The notes beneath the pieces are model-generated. The model saw nothing but the letters and a program-made list of their open reading frames with translations, made no database searches and was not told the origin of the DNA. Made by a program: the position numbers and the translations under genes. DNA of 64,000 nucleotides. Origin: an uncultured Alphaproteobacteria bacterium (GTDB lineage Bacteria; Pseudomonadota; Alphaproteobacteria; UBA8366; GCA-2717185). Below, in pieces: positions 1 through 10,622 of the stretch. Each line of letters starts with the position of its first letter. Position 1 is the first letter of the stretch. The stretch lies in assembly GCA_943788635.1 (NCBI GenBank), contig CALSRA010000020.1:1-64000 (forward strand). The letters run 5' to 3'.

Positions 1-472
1 GGATATCGAAGATATCGATATCGCGAGGTGCCAGCTCAACAGGTTTGTTGGCCCGGGCCAGGTCGTAGGCGCGCTCTCCATTGATCTTGATGGCCGAAAA
101 CCGCGGTGGGGTTTGCTGTATTCGTCCCCGGAACGCGGATAGTGCCTGCTCCACAGCCTGTGGGTCTGGCCGGAAATCACTGCGTTCCAGCGCCTCCCCT
201 TCGGAATCGTCGGTGTCGGTTTCGGTGCCCCAACGCAGCGTAAACGAATATGTTTTTGTTCCGTCCATGACATGGGAAACGGTCTTTGTTGCCTCGCCGA
301 AGGCGATGGGCAGCAATCCGGTCGCGAGCGGGTCCAGGGTTCCACCATGTCCCGCCTTGCGGGCGTCATACAGGCGTTTCGCACGATTGACGGCGCCGGT
401 GGACGTAATGCCACTGGGCTTGTCCAGGATGAGCCAGCCGTTGATCGGCTGACCTTTTTGTTTACGACCCAT
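1..472 (-). CDS. truB: tRNA pseudouridine(55) synthase TruB (C-terminus runs off window)
   Basis: Reverse-strand translation MGRKQKGQPINGWLILDKPSGITSTGAVNRAKRLYDARKAGHGGTLDPLATGLLPIAFGEATK is TruB N-terminal signature; gene order with rbfA/infB. Confidence 0.93.
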   Translation of the reverse strand, partial: MGRKQKGQPINGWLILDKPSGITSTGAVNRAKRLYDARKAGHGGTLDPLATGLLPIAFGEATKTVSHVMDGTKTYSFTLRWGTETDTDDSEGEALERSDFRPDPQAVEQALSAFRGRIQQTPPRFSAIKINGERAYDLARANKPVELAPRDIDIFDI

Positions 473-862
473 CGCTTTCGTCCTTTTTCAAAAGGTCCTT
501 GGCGACTTGCGGGTGTTGCAACAGGGTGTCAATTTCGGAAGCCCTGTTGAAGCTGCGGTCGAGTTCAAAGACGAGCCGTGGTGCGTGCCTTAGTTGGGTT
601 TGTCCGGCAACCGCACCGCGCAGATACGCTGATGCCGCCCTAATGCTGCAACGATTTCTTCTGCATCGTTGCCGCCCAGGGGCATTACATAGGCTGTGGC
701 ATTCTTCAGATCCGGGCTGACCCGGACTTCGCTGACCGTGATGGATGACCCCTGCAGGACTGGGTCGCGAAGACCGCCCTGATGGAGGACGTCAACGAGT
801 ATATGGCGCAGAGTTTCCCCCACGCGCAACTGCCTTTGGGATGGTGACCGACCCTTACGCAT
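462..862 (-). CDS. rbfA: Ribosome-binding factor RbfA, interrupted by a 1-nt frameshift near 636
   Basis: ORF 590..862 gives RbfA N-terminus; the other frame continues ASAYLRGAVAGQTQLRHAPRLVFELDRSFNRASEIDTLLQ to a stop overlapping the truB start. Confidence 0.85.
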
Positions 863-933
863 GCATTTTAAATCCGGGTAATCCGATTGGCGCGGTGCTG
901 AAACGGTAGCCGTTGACGCCAGTCGGTTGGCCC

Positions 934-3507
934 CTAAAGTTCGCGCTTAACCTCTTCGACTTCATAGCATTCGATGACATCGCCCTGTTTGATGTCGTTG
1001 TAATTTTCGAATGCGATGCCGCACTCATAACCGTTCTGCACTTCGCGGACATCGTCCTTGAAGCGTTTCAGTGTTTTGAGTGCGCCGTCGAAGATGACGA
1101 CATTGTCGCGCAGCAGACGAACCTTGGTCCCTCTGCGGATGAAGCCTTCAGTGACATAACAGCCCGCGACCTTGCCGGTCTTGGTGATGTTGAATACCTC
1201 GCGTATTTCGGCATACCCGATGGTGTTTTCTCTGATTTCCGGCGCCAGCAGGCCGCTCATGAGGCCACGCATGTCATCGATCAGGTCATAAATGATCGAG
1301 TAGTACCGGATATCGACATGTTCCTGCTTGGCAAGATCCCGCGCCTGCGGATTGGCGCGGACGTTGAAGCCGAAGATAATGGCCTGCGACGCGCCGGCAA
1401 GGCCAACATCAGATTCTGAAATGCCGCCGACGCCCGATAGGCTGTGATGTTGCATTTGACTTCGTCGGTCTGCAGGTTCTGCAGGGCTGCGGAAATCGCT
1501 TCGACCGACCCCTGCACGTCACCCTTCAGGATGATCGGCATGGTGGCTGCTTCGCCTTCCTTGATCCGGTCGAACATCTGTTCGAGGGTTCCGCGGGAGC
1601 TGATGGCGATCTGAGAATCACGCGCGTTGCGTTGGCGGTATTCGGAAATTGTCCCGGGCCCGGGATTCATCTGCGACAATTGCAAAATCGTCGCCAGCCG
1701 CAGGGGCGCCCTGTGGCGACCCAGCACCTCGACAGGCATCGACGGTCCGGCTTGCCTGGATCGTTTCGCCATGATCGCTGATCAGGGCGCGGACCCGGCC
1801 CCATTCGGCACCGGCAACGAAGATATCGCCAACATGCAGTGTCCCGCGTGTGATCAGAACCGTTGCTACGGCACCGCGACCCCGTTCAAGGCGGGCTTCG
1901 ACGACGGCGCCTTGTGCGGCACGGTCCGGATTGGCTTTCAGTTCCATCAATTCGGCCTGGAGAATAATAGCTTCCTCCAGCGCTTCGATATTGGTGCCTT
2001 CCGTCGCTGAAATTTCGATGTCCTGAACGTCACCACCCAGTGTCTCAACGACAATCTCATGCGACAGCAATTCGTTCCGGATCCGATTGGGGTCCGCAGC
2101 GGGGCGATCTATCTTGTTGATCGCAACAATAATGGGAACGCCTGCGGCCTTTGCATGGCTGATCGCTTCAACTGTCTGCGGCTGAACATTGTCGTCCGCG
2201 GCAATGACAAGAACGACAATATCGGTAACGCTGGCGCCGCGTGCGCGCATGGCGGTAAAGGCTTCATGGCCAGGTGTGTCCAGGAAGGTGATTGGCGCAC
2301 CGGTAGACAGCTTCACCTGATAGGCACCGATATGCTGTGTAATGCCGCCGGCTTCCCCGGAAACAACATTGGCTTTTCGCAGGGTATCCAGCAGGGACGT
2401 CTTGCCATGATCGACATGGCCCATCACGGTCACGATCGGTGCCCGCGAAACCAATTCTTCTTCTTCGTCAGGCGCGCCTTCCAGGCCGATTTCGACATCC
2501 GATTCCGCGACGCGGCGGACCTTGTGGCCGAATTCGGCAACAACCAGCTCCGCCGTATCGGCATCGATGGTCTGATTAGCGGTTACCATGACGCCCGACT
2601 TCATCAGGGTCTTGATGACGTCGACCGTTCTGACGGCCATGCGATTTGCAAGGTCGGAAATGGAAATTGTCTCCGGAATGATGACATCCCGGACAAACTT
2701 GGATGAATCGCCATCCGCGAGCAATTCACGGGCACGCTGTTTTTCGCGTTCGCGGGCGCGCTTCAGCGACGCAATGCTGCGCGCGCGTTCCAGCGTACCG
2801 TCTTCGGTCTCCAGCGCCTGTGTGATGGTCAGCTTATGGGAACCGCGACGGCGTGGTTCCTGACGGGCACGCAGCGTTTGCGGTCGCTTGGCATCCGGGC
2901 GTGCGGCAGCACGGCGGCTTTGTTCCTCCGCGGCTTCCGCGGCCAGATCTTTGGTCGTTCCAGGCTTGCGTGCTTCCGGTGCGCGTGCCTTTACGGGCTT
3001 TGCGACGACGGGTTCTGCGGCCGGAACAGCGGCGGGCGGCGGCGGGGCAGTCGTTTCCTTCTGCGCTGCTTCCTCAGCCTTCTTCCGGGCTTCCTCTTCG
3101 GCTTTCCGGGCTTCTTCTTCGGCCTTTTTGCGGGCCTCTTCTTCTTCTCGCAGCTTCCGTTCGGCCTCCAGGGCCTTATCGCGTTCGGCCTGTTCCGCAG
3201 CACTATTCAGGGCGCGTAAACGGGTTGCCCGCTCGCCGTCTGTCAACTGGCTTTCGCCGGTAGTGGGGATCGCGACTGGTGTATCGCTCTTCAGACCCAG
3301 CGTCTGCGCCCCTTTCTTGACTTCCTTCATGCCGCCGGTCGCGCCGCGCTCGAACGTCCGCTTTTTCTTGACCTCGACGGTCACGGCCTTCGTTCGGCCA
3401 TGGCTGAAGCTTTGCCGGACCTGACCGGTCTCGACAGTTTTCTTCAGTTCCAAGCGGCCTGGCTTATTCAGGCTGAGCTTCGCGTCCTGCTCTTTACTTT
3501 CACTCAT
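934..3507 (-). CDS. infB: Translation initiation factor IF-2, interrupted by several indels (about 1445-1770)
   Basis: GTPase motifs [29 protein letters not shown]-terminal domain in ORFs 1281..1772 and 934..1455; start [24 protein letters not shown]. Confidence 0.9.
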
Positions 3508-4144
3508 CGTCTTCCTCGTTCTCCGACACTTGCCGGACGCCGGATAACCGTGCGCTGTTCTGGACCAGCTTATCAGCCAGACCACCAGACGCTACGGCAA
3601 CATGCACCGTTCTTTCACGGGCGAACGCCAAACCAAGTTCGTCAGCCCGCAACACGGTGATAACAGGCATATCTCGGGCAGCCCGCCGCAACTTATCGCG
3701 ACCGTCCTCCGCCCCGTCAATGGCTGCAAACAATAACTCAGCCCGCCGGCTAACCAGCCACTCCCGGACCTTCGTAAAGCCGGAAACCGCCTGACCTGCC
3801 CTGCGCGCAAGGCCCAGTAGATCCGTGCATTGACGGATCAGCAACCGTTCAACTCGGTCCGCCAGTTGATCATCTACGATCACAGGCCGGCGTGCCGCAC
3901 GATTGAAAAGCCTTCGTTCACACGCTGTAATAATGCTAATTCGGTCCGCGCTCAACCAAATTCCTCTTCCCGGCAGCCGTTCCGACAGGTCCGGGACGAC
4001 TGAATTGTCCGGACCGATGACGAATCGCAGCAGTTCTTCCTTCGGTTTGGTGACGTTGGAAAAAATGCAACGACGGTGCGAATCCACCTCTTTCAAGGCT
4101 TCGCCGTCGTGACCCGTTTTATCGAGAAGTTGGGTTGCTGCCAT
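3500..4144 (-). CDS. YlxR/DUF448-type RNA-binding protein with L7Ae-like C-terminal region
   Basis: Located between nusA and inf[26 protein letters not shown] and [11 protein letters not shown] motifs. Confidence 0.85.
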   Translation of the reverse strand: MAATQLLDKTGHDGEALKEVDSHRRCIFSNVTKPKEELLRFVIGPDNSVVPDLSERLPGRGIWLSADRISIITACERRLFNRAARRPVIVDDQLADRVERLLIRQCTDLLGLARRAGQAVSGFTKVREWLVSRRAELLFAAIDGAEDGRDKLRRAARDMPVITVLRADELGLAFARERTVHVAVASGGLADKLVQNSARLSGVRQVSENEEDDE

Positions 4145-4160
4145 AGTGGCGATCCCTGAC

Positions 4161-5771
4161 TCAGGCCCCCATGGTTTCGTTTTGCTCGGCGGCAGCTTCC
4201 AGCGCTTTCTCTTCAGCCGCCAGCTTTTCGAGTTCGGCCGCGCGCAATTCCTCTTCGGTGAACCAACCGGCTGCCACTCGGGCACTCATGATCAGCTCGT
4301 TTGCTTCAGGCTCGCGCATTTCGAAGCTGGCAAAGAAACCTTCTGCCGGGTCCGTCAGCTCGTCGGAAGCCAGGTCGGCGAAATCTTCCATCGTTTTTAC
4401 GTCGTTCTCTCCGAGCTTGATGAGCATTTCGGGGCTCAATCCATTCAGGCCGGCCAGCTCGTCGGTGACGCCCAGTGTCCGGCGCTGTTCCTCCAGACGC
4501 GTACTTTCCGCGTCCAGGAAGTTACGGGCGCGTTGCTGCAGCTGTCCGGCAAGCTCTTCATCGAAACCTTCAATACCCGCGACATCATCGACGGGGACAT
4601 AGGCGACTTCTTCGACAGACGAGAAACCCTCGGTAACCAGAAGGTGGGCGATGACTTCATCCACATCGAGTGCCTCGATGAACCGCTCGCTGCGGGCAAT
4701 GAACTCTTTTTGGCGGCGTTCGGATTCTTCCTCTTCGGTCAGGATGTCGATATCCCAGCCTGTCAGCATGGACGCCAGCCGGACATTCTGGCCACGGCGG
4801 CCGATCGCGAGGCTCAGCTGATCATCGGGAACGACGACCTCAATCTTGTTCTGGTCTTCGTCCAGAACGATCTTGGCGACTTCCGCCGGTGCCAATGCAT
4901 TGACCACGAAGGTTGCCGGGTCTGGCGACCAGGGAATGATGTCGATTTTCTCACCCTGAAGTTCTGAAACGACGGCCTGAACGCGGCTGCCACGCATGCC
5001 GACGCAGGCACCGACTGGGTCGATACTGCCGTCATTCGAATGCACGGCGATCTTCGCCCGGCTGCCCGGGTCCCTTGCGACGGCGTCAATTTCAATAATG
5101 CCGTCGTAAATTTCCGGCACTTCCTGGGCAAACAGTTTTGCCATGAATTGCGGATGCGTCCGCGACAGATAAATCTGCGGGCCCCGCATTTCCGGACGAA
5201 CATCATAAATATAGGCGCGGACACGCTCATTCCGGCGGAAATGTTCGCGCGGCAGAAACTCATCGCGCCGCATTACGCCTTCGGCCCGGCCAAGGTCGAC
5301 GGTCACATTGCCGAATTCGACCCGCTTGACCAATCCGTTGACGATCTCGCCAATACGGTCCTTGTATTCGTCGTACTGACGTTCCCGTTCAGCTTCACGA
5401 ACCCGCTGGACGATAACCTGCTTCGCAGTCTGTGCCGCGATACGGCCAAAATCGATGGGCGGCAATGTGTCGACCAGAAATTCCCCTAACTCCGCGTCCG
5501 GCTTGCGTTGCCGCGCCTGTTCCAGGGTCACCTGTGTCGCATCGTTCTCGATCTCTTCGGCGACTTCCAGAAAGCGGGCCAATTGAATTTCGCCCGTGTT
5601 GCGGTCGATCATCGCGCGGATGTCGTGCTCCAGGCCGTATTTTGAACGGCCAGCCTTCTGAATTGCCTGCTCCATGGCTTCGAGAACCTGTTCGCGTTCG
5701 ATTCCCTTGTCCCGCGCCACCGTATCGGCGACCTGCAGTATTTCTATGGTAAGCTGCGCTACGTTTTCCAT
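4161..5771 (-). CDS. nusA: Transcription termination/antitermination factor NusA
   Basis: S1/KH motifs, [35 protein letters not shown]-like region, gene order. Confidence 0.95.
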   Translation of the reverse strand: [536 protein letters not shown]

Positions 5772-5797
5772 GCGGTATTCAGCCTTTCGCCCGTCTC

Positions 5798-6292
5798 TTA
5801 ATGTTTGGCGCCATCGGCGCCGGCCAATGCCAGTAATTCGTCGTTCAGGATCAATTTGGCGCGTTGTATGTCGGCATACGGTAGCGCCACTATCTCTCCT
5901 TCGATTTCGATCCTTACAAGATCGCCTTCCATTCCCGCGAGCCGGCCCTTGAAACGGCGACGGCCATCGGATTGTTCATGTGCCTCGATACGCGCCTCCA
6001 GACCCACGAACTGTTCAAAGTCCTTCGGGCGGGTCAGCGGACGATCCAGGCCGGGGGAGCTGACCTCCAGCGTATAGGCCTCGCTGAGGGGCTCTTCCAC
6101 GTCGAACATCGCCGACAATTCCCGGCTGATTGTCGCACAATCTTCGACCGTCATGTTCGCGCCGTCCTGTCGTTCCGCCATAATCTGCAAGGTATGGCGT
6201 TGCGAACCGGACACCTGCACGCGGACAAGCTCGTACCCTAAGCTCTCAAGCGGAGCCGTGATCATCTTCTCTATACGTTTGGACGCGTCCAT
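5798..6292 (-). CDS. rimP: Ribosome maturation factor RimP
   Basis: YTLEVSSPGLDRPLTRPKDFEQFVG; upstream of nusA. Confidence 0.94.
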   Translation of the reverse strand: MDASKRIEKMITAPLESLGYELVRVQVSGSQRHTLQIMAERQDGANMTVEDCATISRELSAMFDVEEPLSEAYTLEVSSPGLDRPLTRPKDFEQFVGLEARIEAHEQSDGRRRFKGRLAGMEGDLVRIEIEGEIVALPYADIQRAKLILNDELLALAGADGAKH

Positions 6293-6315
6293 TCTGCGGT
6301 TCCCGATCGGGAATT

Positions 6316-6340
6316 AAAAAAGGCGGGCCCGCGGACCCAC
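6316..6340 (-). terminator. Putative Rho-independent terminator downstream of metK-trmB
   Basis: On minus strand GGGTC-CGCG-GGCCC hairpin followed by GCC TTTTTT. Confidence 0.5.
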
Positions 6341-6387
6341 CCAACGTGTCGGTCGAATTCACGACCTATGGGAATTACGCCCCTTAT

Positions 6388-7128
6388 CTAGGGGATTTTC
6401 CCGCAGTTCTCAAGGGTTATCGACCTTGATTTTCGCTGGAAGCGCAAATATGCGCTATGTGCGCCCCGGACAAGGGCCTTTTCTTCGTATCGTGTTTGCG
6501 GTGCATCCGCAGGCCGGATACGCCAATCCTGGGGGCCACGCGCCTGCCAATCGAACGCGCCATGTCCAAGTGTATGGAAAAGCATCCAGCGCACGTATTC
6601 CATATGGTCGCTTGCGAGTCGCAATTCGGCGCCGTCCTTCATGACCCGGGCCAGGGAATTGAGGTTCTCGTTCGAGATGAACCGACGTCGATTATGACGT
6701 GTTTTCGGCCAGGGGTCGGGGAAAAGGATAAAGCAACGATCGATGGAAGCGTCATCCAGCGCATCAAGCAAGGTGCGGGCGTCGTCCGCAAAAATGCGAA
6801 TATTGCCGATACCGTCGCGGTCGATTTCATCCAGCAATGAGGCGATACCGTTGAAGAAAGGCTCGCACCCAATCAGGTTTACGTCAGGATTTTGGCGCGC
6901 CTGCGCCGCAATGTGCTCCCCGCCGCCAAAGCCGATCTCAAGCCATACCTGATCGGCCTGCCGATTGAACATCGTTGCTGGGTCGCAAGGGGTTTTCGAC
7001 AGGGCGGCAGGGTCAATCGCGACCTGCGGCAACAGCGAGTCGACAAGCTGCCGCTTTCGCGTTCGCAGCTTGTGACCGAACCGCCGCCCGTAGAAAATCC
7101 GCTTCTTATCGCCTGTTTCCGGAATCAA
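6388..7128 (-). CDS. trmB: tRNA (guanine-N7-)-methyltransferase TrmB
   Basis: VWLEIGFGGGEHIA and FPDPWPKTRHNRRRFI motifs. Confidence 0.93.
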   Translation of the reverse strand: MIPETGDKKRIFYGRRFGHKLRTRKRQLVDSLLPQVAIDPAALSKTPCDPATMFNRQADQVWLEIGFGGGEHIAAQARQNPDVNLIGCEPFFNGIASLLDEIDRDGIGNIRIFADDARTLLDALDDASIDRCFILFPDPWPKTRHNRRRFISNENLNSLARVMKDGAELRLASDHMEYVRWMLFHTLGHGAFDWQARGPQDWRIRPADAPQTRYEEKALVRGAHSAYLRFQRKSRSITLENCGKIP

Positions 7129-7140
7129 GGCTGGCCGACG

Positions 7141-8331
7141 TCAGGTCAGAGCTGCTTTCAATGCATCGACGAGATCGGTGCGTTCCCAGGAAAACCCGCC
7201 ATCAGCCGTCGCTTCGCGGCCAAAGTGGCCATATGCCGATGTCGGCACATAAATCGGCTTGCTGAGCTGCAGGTGCTCGCGAATATTGCGCGGGCTCAGG
7301 TCCATAGCCTCCTGAATCGCCCCCACTAGTTTGCTGTCGTCGACAGTGCCGGTGCCATATGTTTCGACATAGACCGACAATGGCTTGGATACGCCGATAG
7401 CATAGGCAACCTGAATGGTGCAGCGCTCAGCCAATCCAGCAGCAACGACATTTTTCGCGACATAGCGAGCGGCATAGGCGGCAGACCGATCGACCTTGGA
7501 GGGGTCCTTGCCAGAGAAAGCGCCGCCGCCATGCGGAGACGCACCGCCATAGGTGTCGACAATAATCTTGCGACCGGTCAGGCCACAATCACTGTCGGGT
7601 CCGCCGATCACGAAGCGGCCGGTCGGGTTAACGTAGAATTCTTCTTCGGGACACATCCAGCCGTCGGGCAGGACGCCCTCAACGAACGGCCTTACAATTT
7701 CGCGGATCTGCGCCTGTTCCAGGCCGTCATCATGCTGGGTCGATACGACAACCGATGTCGCCCGGACCGGCTTGCCGCCTTCATACTGCAATGTGACCTG
7801 GCTTTTCGAATCCGGCCCAAGGCCGGAAATCGTGCCGGCGTGCCGCGCTTCGGCCAGCCGCTGCAGAATCTGGTGGCTGAAATGGATCGGGGCCGGCATC
7901 AAAACCGATGTTTCCTTGCAGGCATAGCCGAACATAAGGCCCTGGTCTCCGGCGCCTTCGTCCTTGTTTCCGGCAGAGTCTACGCCCTGGGCGATATCGA
8001 CCGACTGACCATGCAGGTGGCATTCGAAGGTCAGGTCTTTCCAGTGGAAGCCAGATTGTTCGTAGCCGATTTCCTTTACGGCAGCCCGTGCGAGCTTCTC
8101 GATCTGATCGGCATCGACTTCACCGGACTCGGCGACGATGCTCGATGGGCCTCTGACTTCGCCAGCGACTATGACGCGGTTTGTCGTACACAGGGTTTCA
8201 CAGGCGACGCGCGATAACGGGTCCGCGCCAAGAAACAGGTCTACGACCTCGTCGGATATGCGATCACTTACCTTATCGGGATGACCTTCGGAAACGGATT
8301 CGCTCGTGAATAGAAAATCGCCTTGTGCCAC
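7141..8331 (-). CDS. metK: S-adenosylmethionine synthase
   Basis: [41 protein letters not shown]. Confidence 0.97.
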   Translation of the reverse strand: MAQGDFLFTSESVSEGHPDKVSDRISDEVVDLFLGADPLSRVACETLCTTNRVIVAGEVRGPSSIVAESGEVDADQIEKLARAAVKEIGYEQSGFHWKDLTFECHLHGQSVDIAQGVDSAGNKDEGAGDQGLMFGYACKETSVLMPAPIHFSHQILQRLAEARHAGTISGLGPDSKSQVTLQYEGGKPVRATSVVVSTQHDDGLEQAQIREIVRPFVEGVLPDGWMCPEEEFYVNPTGRFVIGGPDSDCGLTGRKIIVDTYGGASPHGGGAFSGKDPSKVDRSAAYAARYVAKNVVAAGLAERCTIQVAYAIGVSKPLSVYVETYGTGTVDDSKLVGAIQEAMDLSPRNIREHLQLSKPIYVPTSAYGHFGREATADGGFSWERTDLVDALKAALT

Positions 8332-8502
8332 GACTCCACCTATTTATGCTTTAAAGGAAATGTTGGATACGTCATTCGATCTTCGAAAGCAAACCGATCC
8401 GGCCGCAAACAGCCAAACGACGCACCGGCTTGGTGCATCGTTTTTTACTGTTCTGCGGTCACGGCCAGCGTTTCAATCAATCGCAGAGAGGAAAGACAAG
8501 AA

Positions 8503-8964
8503 TTACTTGTCGTCGGTTTCCGCCAGGCTCTTGGTCAAATCGAAGAGTTTTTTGCGTACTGCGGGATCCTTGATTCGGTAATAGGCCCGAACCAGTTCAA
8601 GCGTCTCGCGCTTTGCCAGCGGGTCCGCATCACCGGAATCGCCTGCAGGGGCAATTGAATCGGTGTTTGCGACAGCGCTGCTATCCGCAATTTCAGGCGG
8701 CATATCGTCAAAGAAAAATGAGACTGGAACATCAAGCACGCGCGACAGGTCGAAAAGACGGCTGGATCCTATCCGGTTTGCGCCACGTTCATATTTCTGA
8801 ACTTGCTGAAAAGTCAGGCCAATGGCATCGCCCAGTTTTTCCTGGCTGATGCCGAGCAGCGTCCGGCGAAGGCGGACACGTTTCCCAACATGAACATCGA
8901 CAGGATTCGGGCGTCCGGTTCCGTAACCGGTTTGAATTGCGTTGGCCGTGGCTTTCGCTTGCAT
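8503..8964 (-). CDS. XRE-family helix-turn-helix transcriptional regulator
   Basis: VGKRVRLRRTLLGISQEKLGDAIGLTFQQVQKYERGANRIGSSRL; start MQAKATANAIQ chosen inside ORF 8503..8997. Confidence 0.88.
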   Translation of the reverse strand: MQAKATANAIQTGYGTGRPNPVDVHVGKRVRLRRTLLGISQEKLGDAIGLTFQQVQKYERGANRIGSSRLFDLSRVLDVPVSFFFDDMPPEIADSSAVANTDSIAPAGDSGDADPLAKRETLELVRAYYRIKDPAVRKKLFDLTKSLAETDDK

Positions 8965-9056
8965 TTTAGAATCTCTCCAATTGATTGAAGGGCGCAATAT
9001 GGCAGGACTTTTTTGCCCGTCAAGGCCTCGTTGAATGAATTATTATGCGAATACCG

Positions 9057-10622
9057 TCACAATTTTCTGAATCGCAACGCTACATATAAGGCGAGCACAA
9101 AAAATAACAATACAACAAATAAGGTATTTCCGAGCGTCGCGAAGATAGTCGATTCCTTGATATTTTCCGGGAGCCGCGCGTCGATTGTGCCGGCGATACC
9201 CAGGCCAATTTGCTGCAGTATCCGGCCGTAGGGATCGATCACGGCGGATATTCCCGAATAGGCCGCCCGGATCATCGGAACACCTTCTTCGGTTGCGCGG
9301 ACACGGGCCTGTGCAAGATGCTGATGCGGGCCGGCGGACCGTCCATACCAGGCGTCATTGGTCAGGTTAAGCAGCCAGGCCGGGCGATCGGCACTATCGA
9401 CGACGCGACCCGGGAAAATGACTTCGTAGCAGATCAGTGGGCCGACGGGCGGCAGGCCGGGCAATCGCAACGTCTGCGGGCCTGGCCCCGGTGTATAGCC
9501 TGTACCGCCCTGGGTAATTTTCTGTATCGGCAGATACTGCGCCAGTGGAACATACTCACCGAAAGGAACGAGATGAAACTTGTCATACTGGCCGACAATT
9601 TCGCCCACAGAATTGATTGCAACCATGGAGTTGAGGAGTTTGACAGGGTCGGATTCGCGTCGCGGTGCCCCCGTCAGCAACAAACCGTCTGCCGGGATGA
9701 CCGTTGCCAGCAGCCGCCGCAAATCCGGCGCATTTGACAGAAAGAACGTCGCGGCTGTTTCGGGCCAGATGATATGCGTCACCCAATCAGGACGGTCGCG
9801 ACGGCTTTGATCAAGAAATTGTTGCAAGTTGCGTTGCTGGAATTGCCGGGCCCATTTTTCTTTCTGAGGAATATTGGATTGTACGATCCGAATGCCGACA
9901 CCCTGATTGTCGGGGGCCGCAGCGGGCAGGCGCATTGTTCCCCCCAACCAGACGGCGGCCGGTGTCGCAATGGCAAGGATGAGCAAAAGCCAGCGCCGCC
10001 CATTCGTCCGCTCGGCCGCGGCTGCCGGGATGCAGGCACTAAGGATCACGACAAGGCTGATGCCGTAGACGCCGATGAATGCGGCAAGCTGCAACATTGC
10101 ATCCGACCCCACCCATGAATAACCGATCAGGTTCCAGGGCAGGCCGGTAAGGAAGTGTCCGCGGACCCATTCCCCGCATGCCCAAACCAGGGCGAACAGG
10201 ATGGCCCGTTCCAGGTGGTCCCGCCCGATACTGGCAAGCAGTGTGACGAGGCCGATATATATCGCCAAAACGGCGGGCAGGCCTAAAACGACAAATGGCA
10301 GCATCCAGATAAATTTGGCGGCAAAGACAAGAAGTGCATTTCCGATCCAATAGAGGCCGACGGTAAAAAACCCAAAGCCGAACCACCACCCGGTGAAAAA
10401 TGCCGATCGCCGGGTTGTTGCGCCGCTCAACAGCCATAACAGGATAGGAAAAATCAGAAAATTCAGCGGAAACAGATACAGCGGCGGCAGGGTAAATGTC
10501 AGTGTGCAGCCAAGGCAAAAAGTCAGGGCATATCTCCGCCACCCTGCCAGTGCCGCAAAGACCTTTGCAGCATGTTCTATCGAAGCGCCCACTGCCGCAC
10601 CGCCTTTGGCGGCGTCAGTCAT
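9057..10622 (-). CDS. lnt: Apolipoprotein N-acyltransferase
   Basis: Multi-TM N-terminus plus nitrilase domain (WPETAATFFL, PLICYEVIFPG, NDAWYGRSAGPHQHLAQARVRATEEG). Confidence 0.94.
   Translation of the reverse strand: MTDAAKGGAAVGASIEHAAKVFAALAGWRRYALTFCLGCTLTFTLPPLYLFPLNFLIFPILLWLLSGATTRRSAFFTGWWFGFGFFTVGLYWIGNALLVFAAKFIWMLPFVVLGLPAVLAIYIGLVTLLASIGRDHLERAILFALVWACGEWVRGHFLTGLPWNLIGYSWVGSDAMLQLAAFIGVYGISLVVILSACIPAAAAERTNGRRWLLLILAIATPAAVWLGGTMRLPAAAPDNQGVGIRIVQSNIPQKEKWARQFQQRNLQQFLDQSRRDRPDWVTHIIWPETAATFFLSNAPDLRRLLATVIPADGLLLTGAPRRESDPVKLLNSMVAINSVGEIVGQYDKFHLVPFGEYVPLAQYLPIQKITQGGTGYTPGPGPQTLRLPGLPPVGPLICYEVIFPGRVVDSADRPAWLLNLTNDAWYGRSAGPHQHLAQARVRATEEGVPMIRAAYSGISAVIDPYGRILQQIGLGIAGTIDARLPENIKESTIFATLGNTLFVVLLFFVLALYVALRFRKL

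Noticed and set aside
462-3507. Programmed ribosomal frameshifting in rbfA/infB
   Set aside because: Multiple scattered +1/-1 events without slippery sites, matching the homopolymer error pattern elsewhere in the window.
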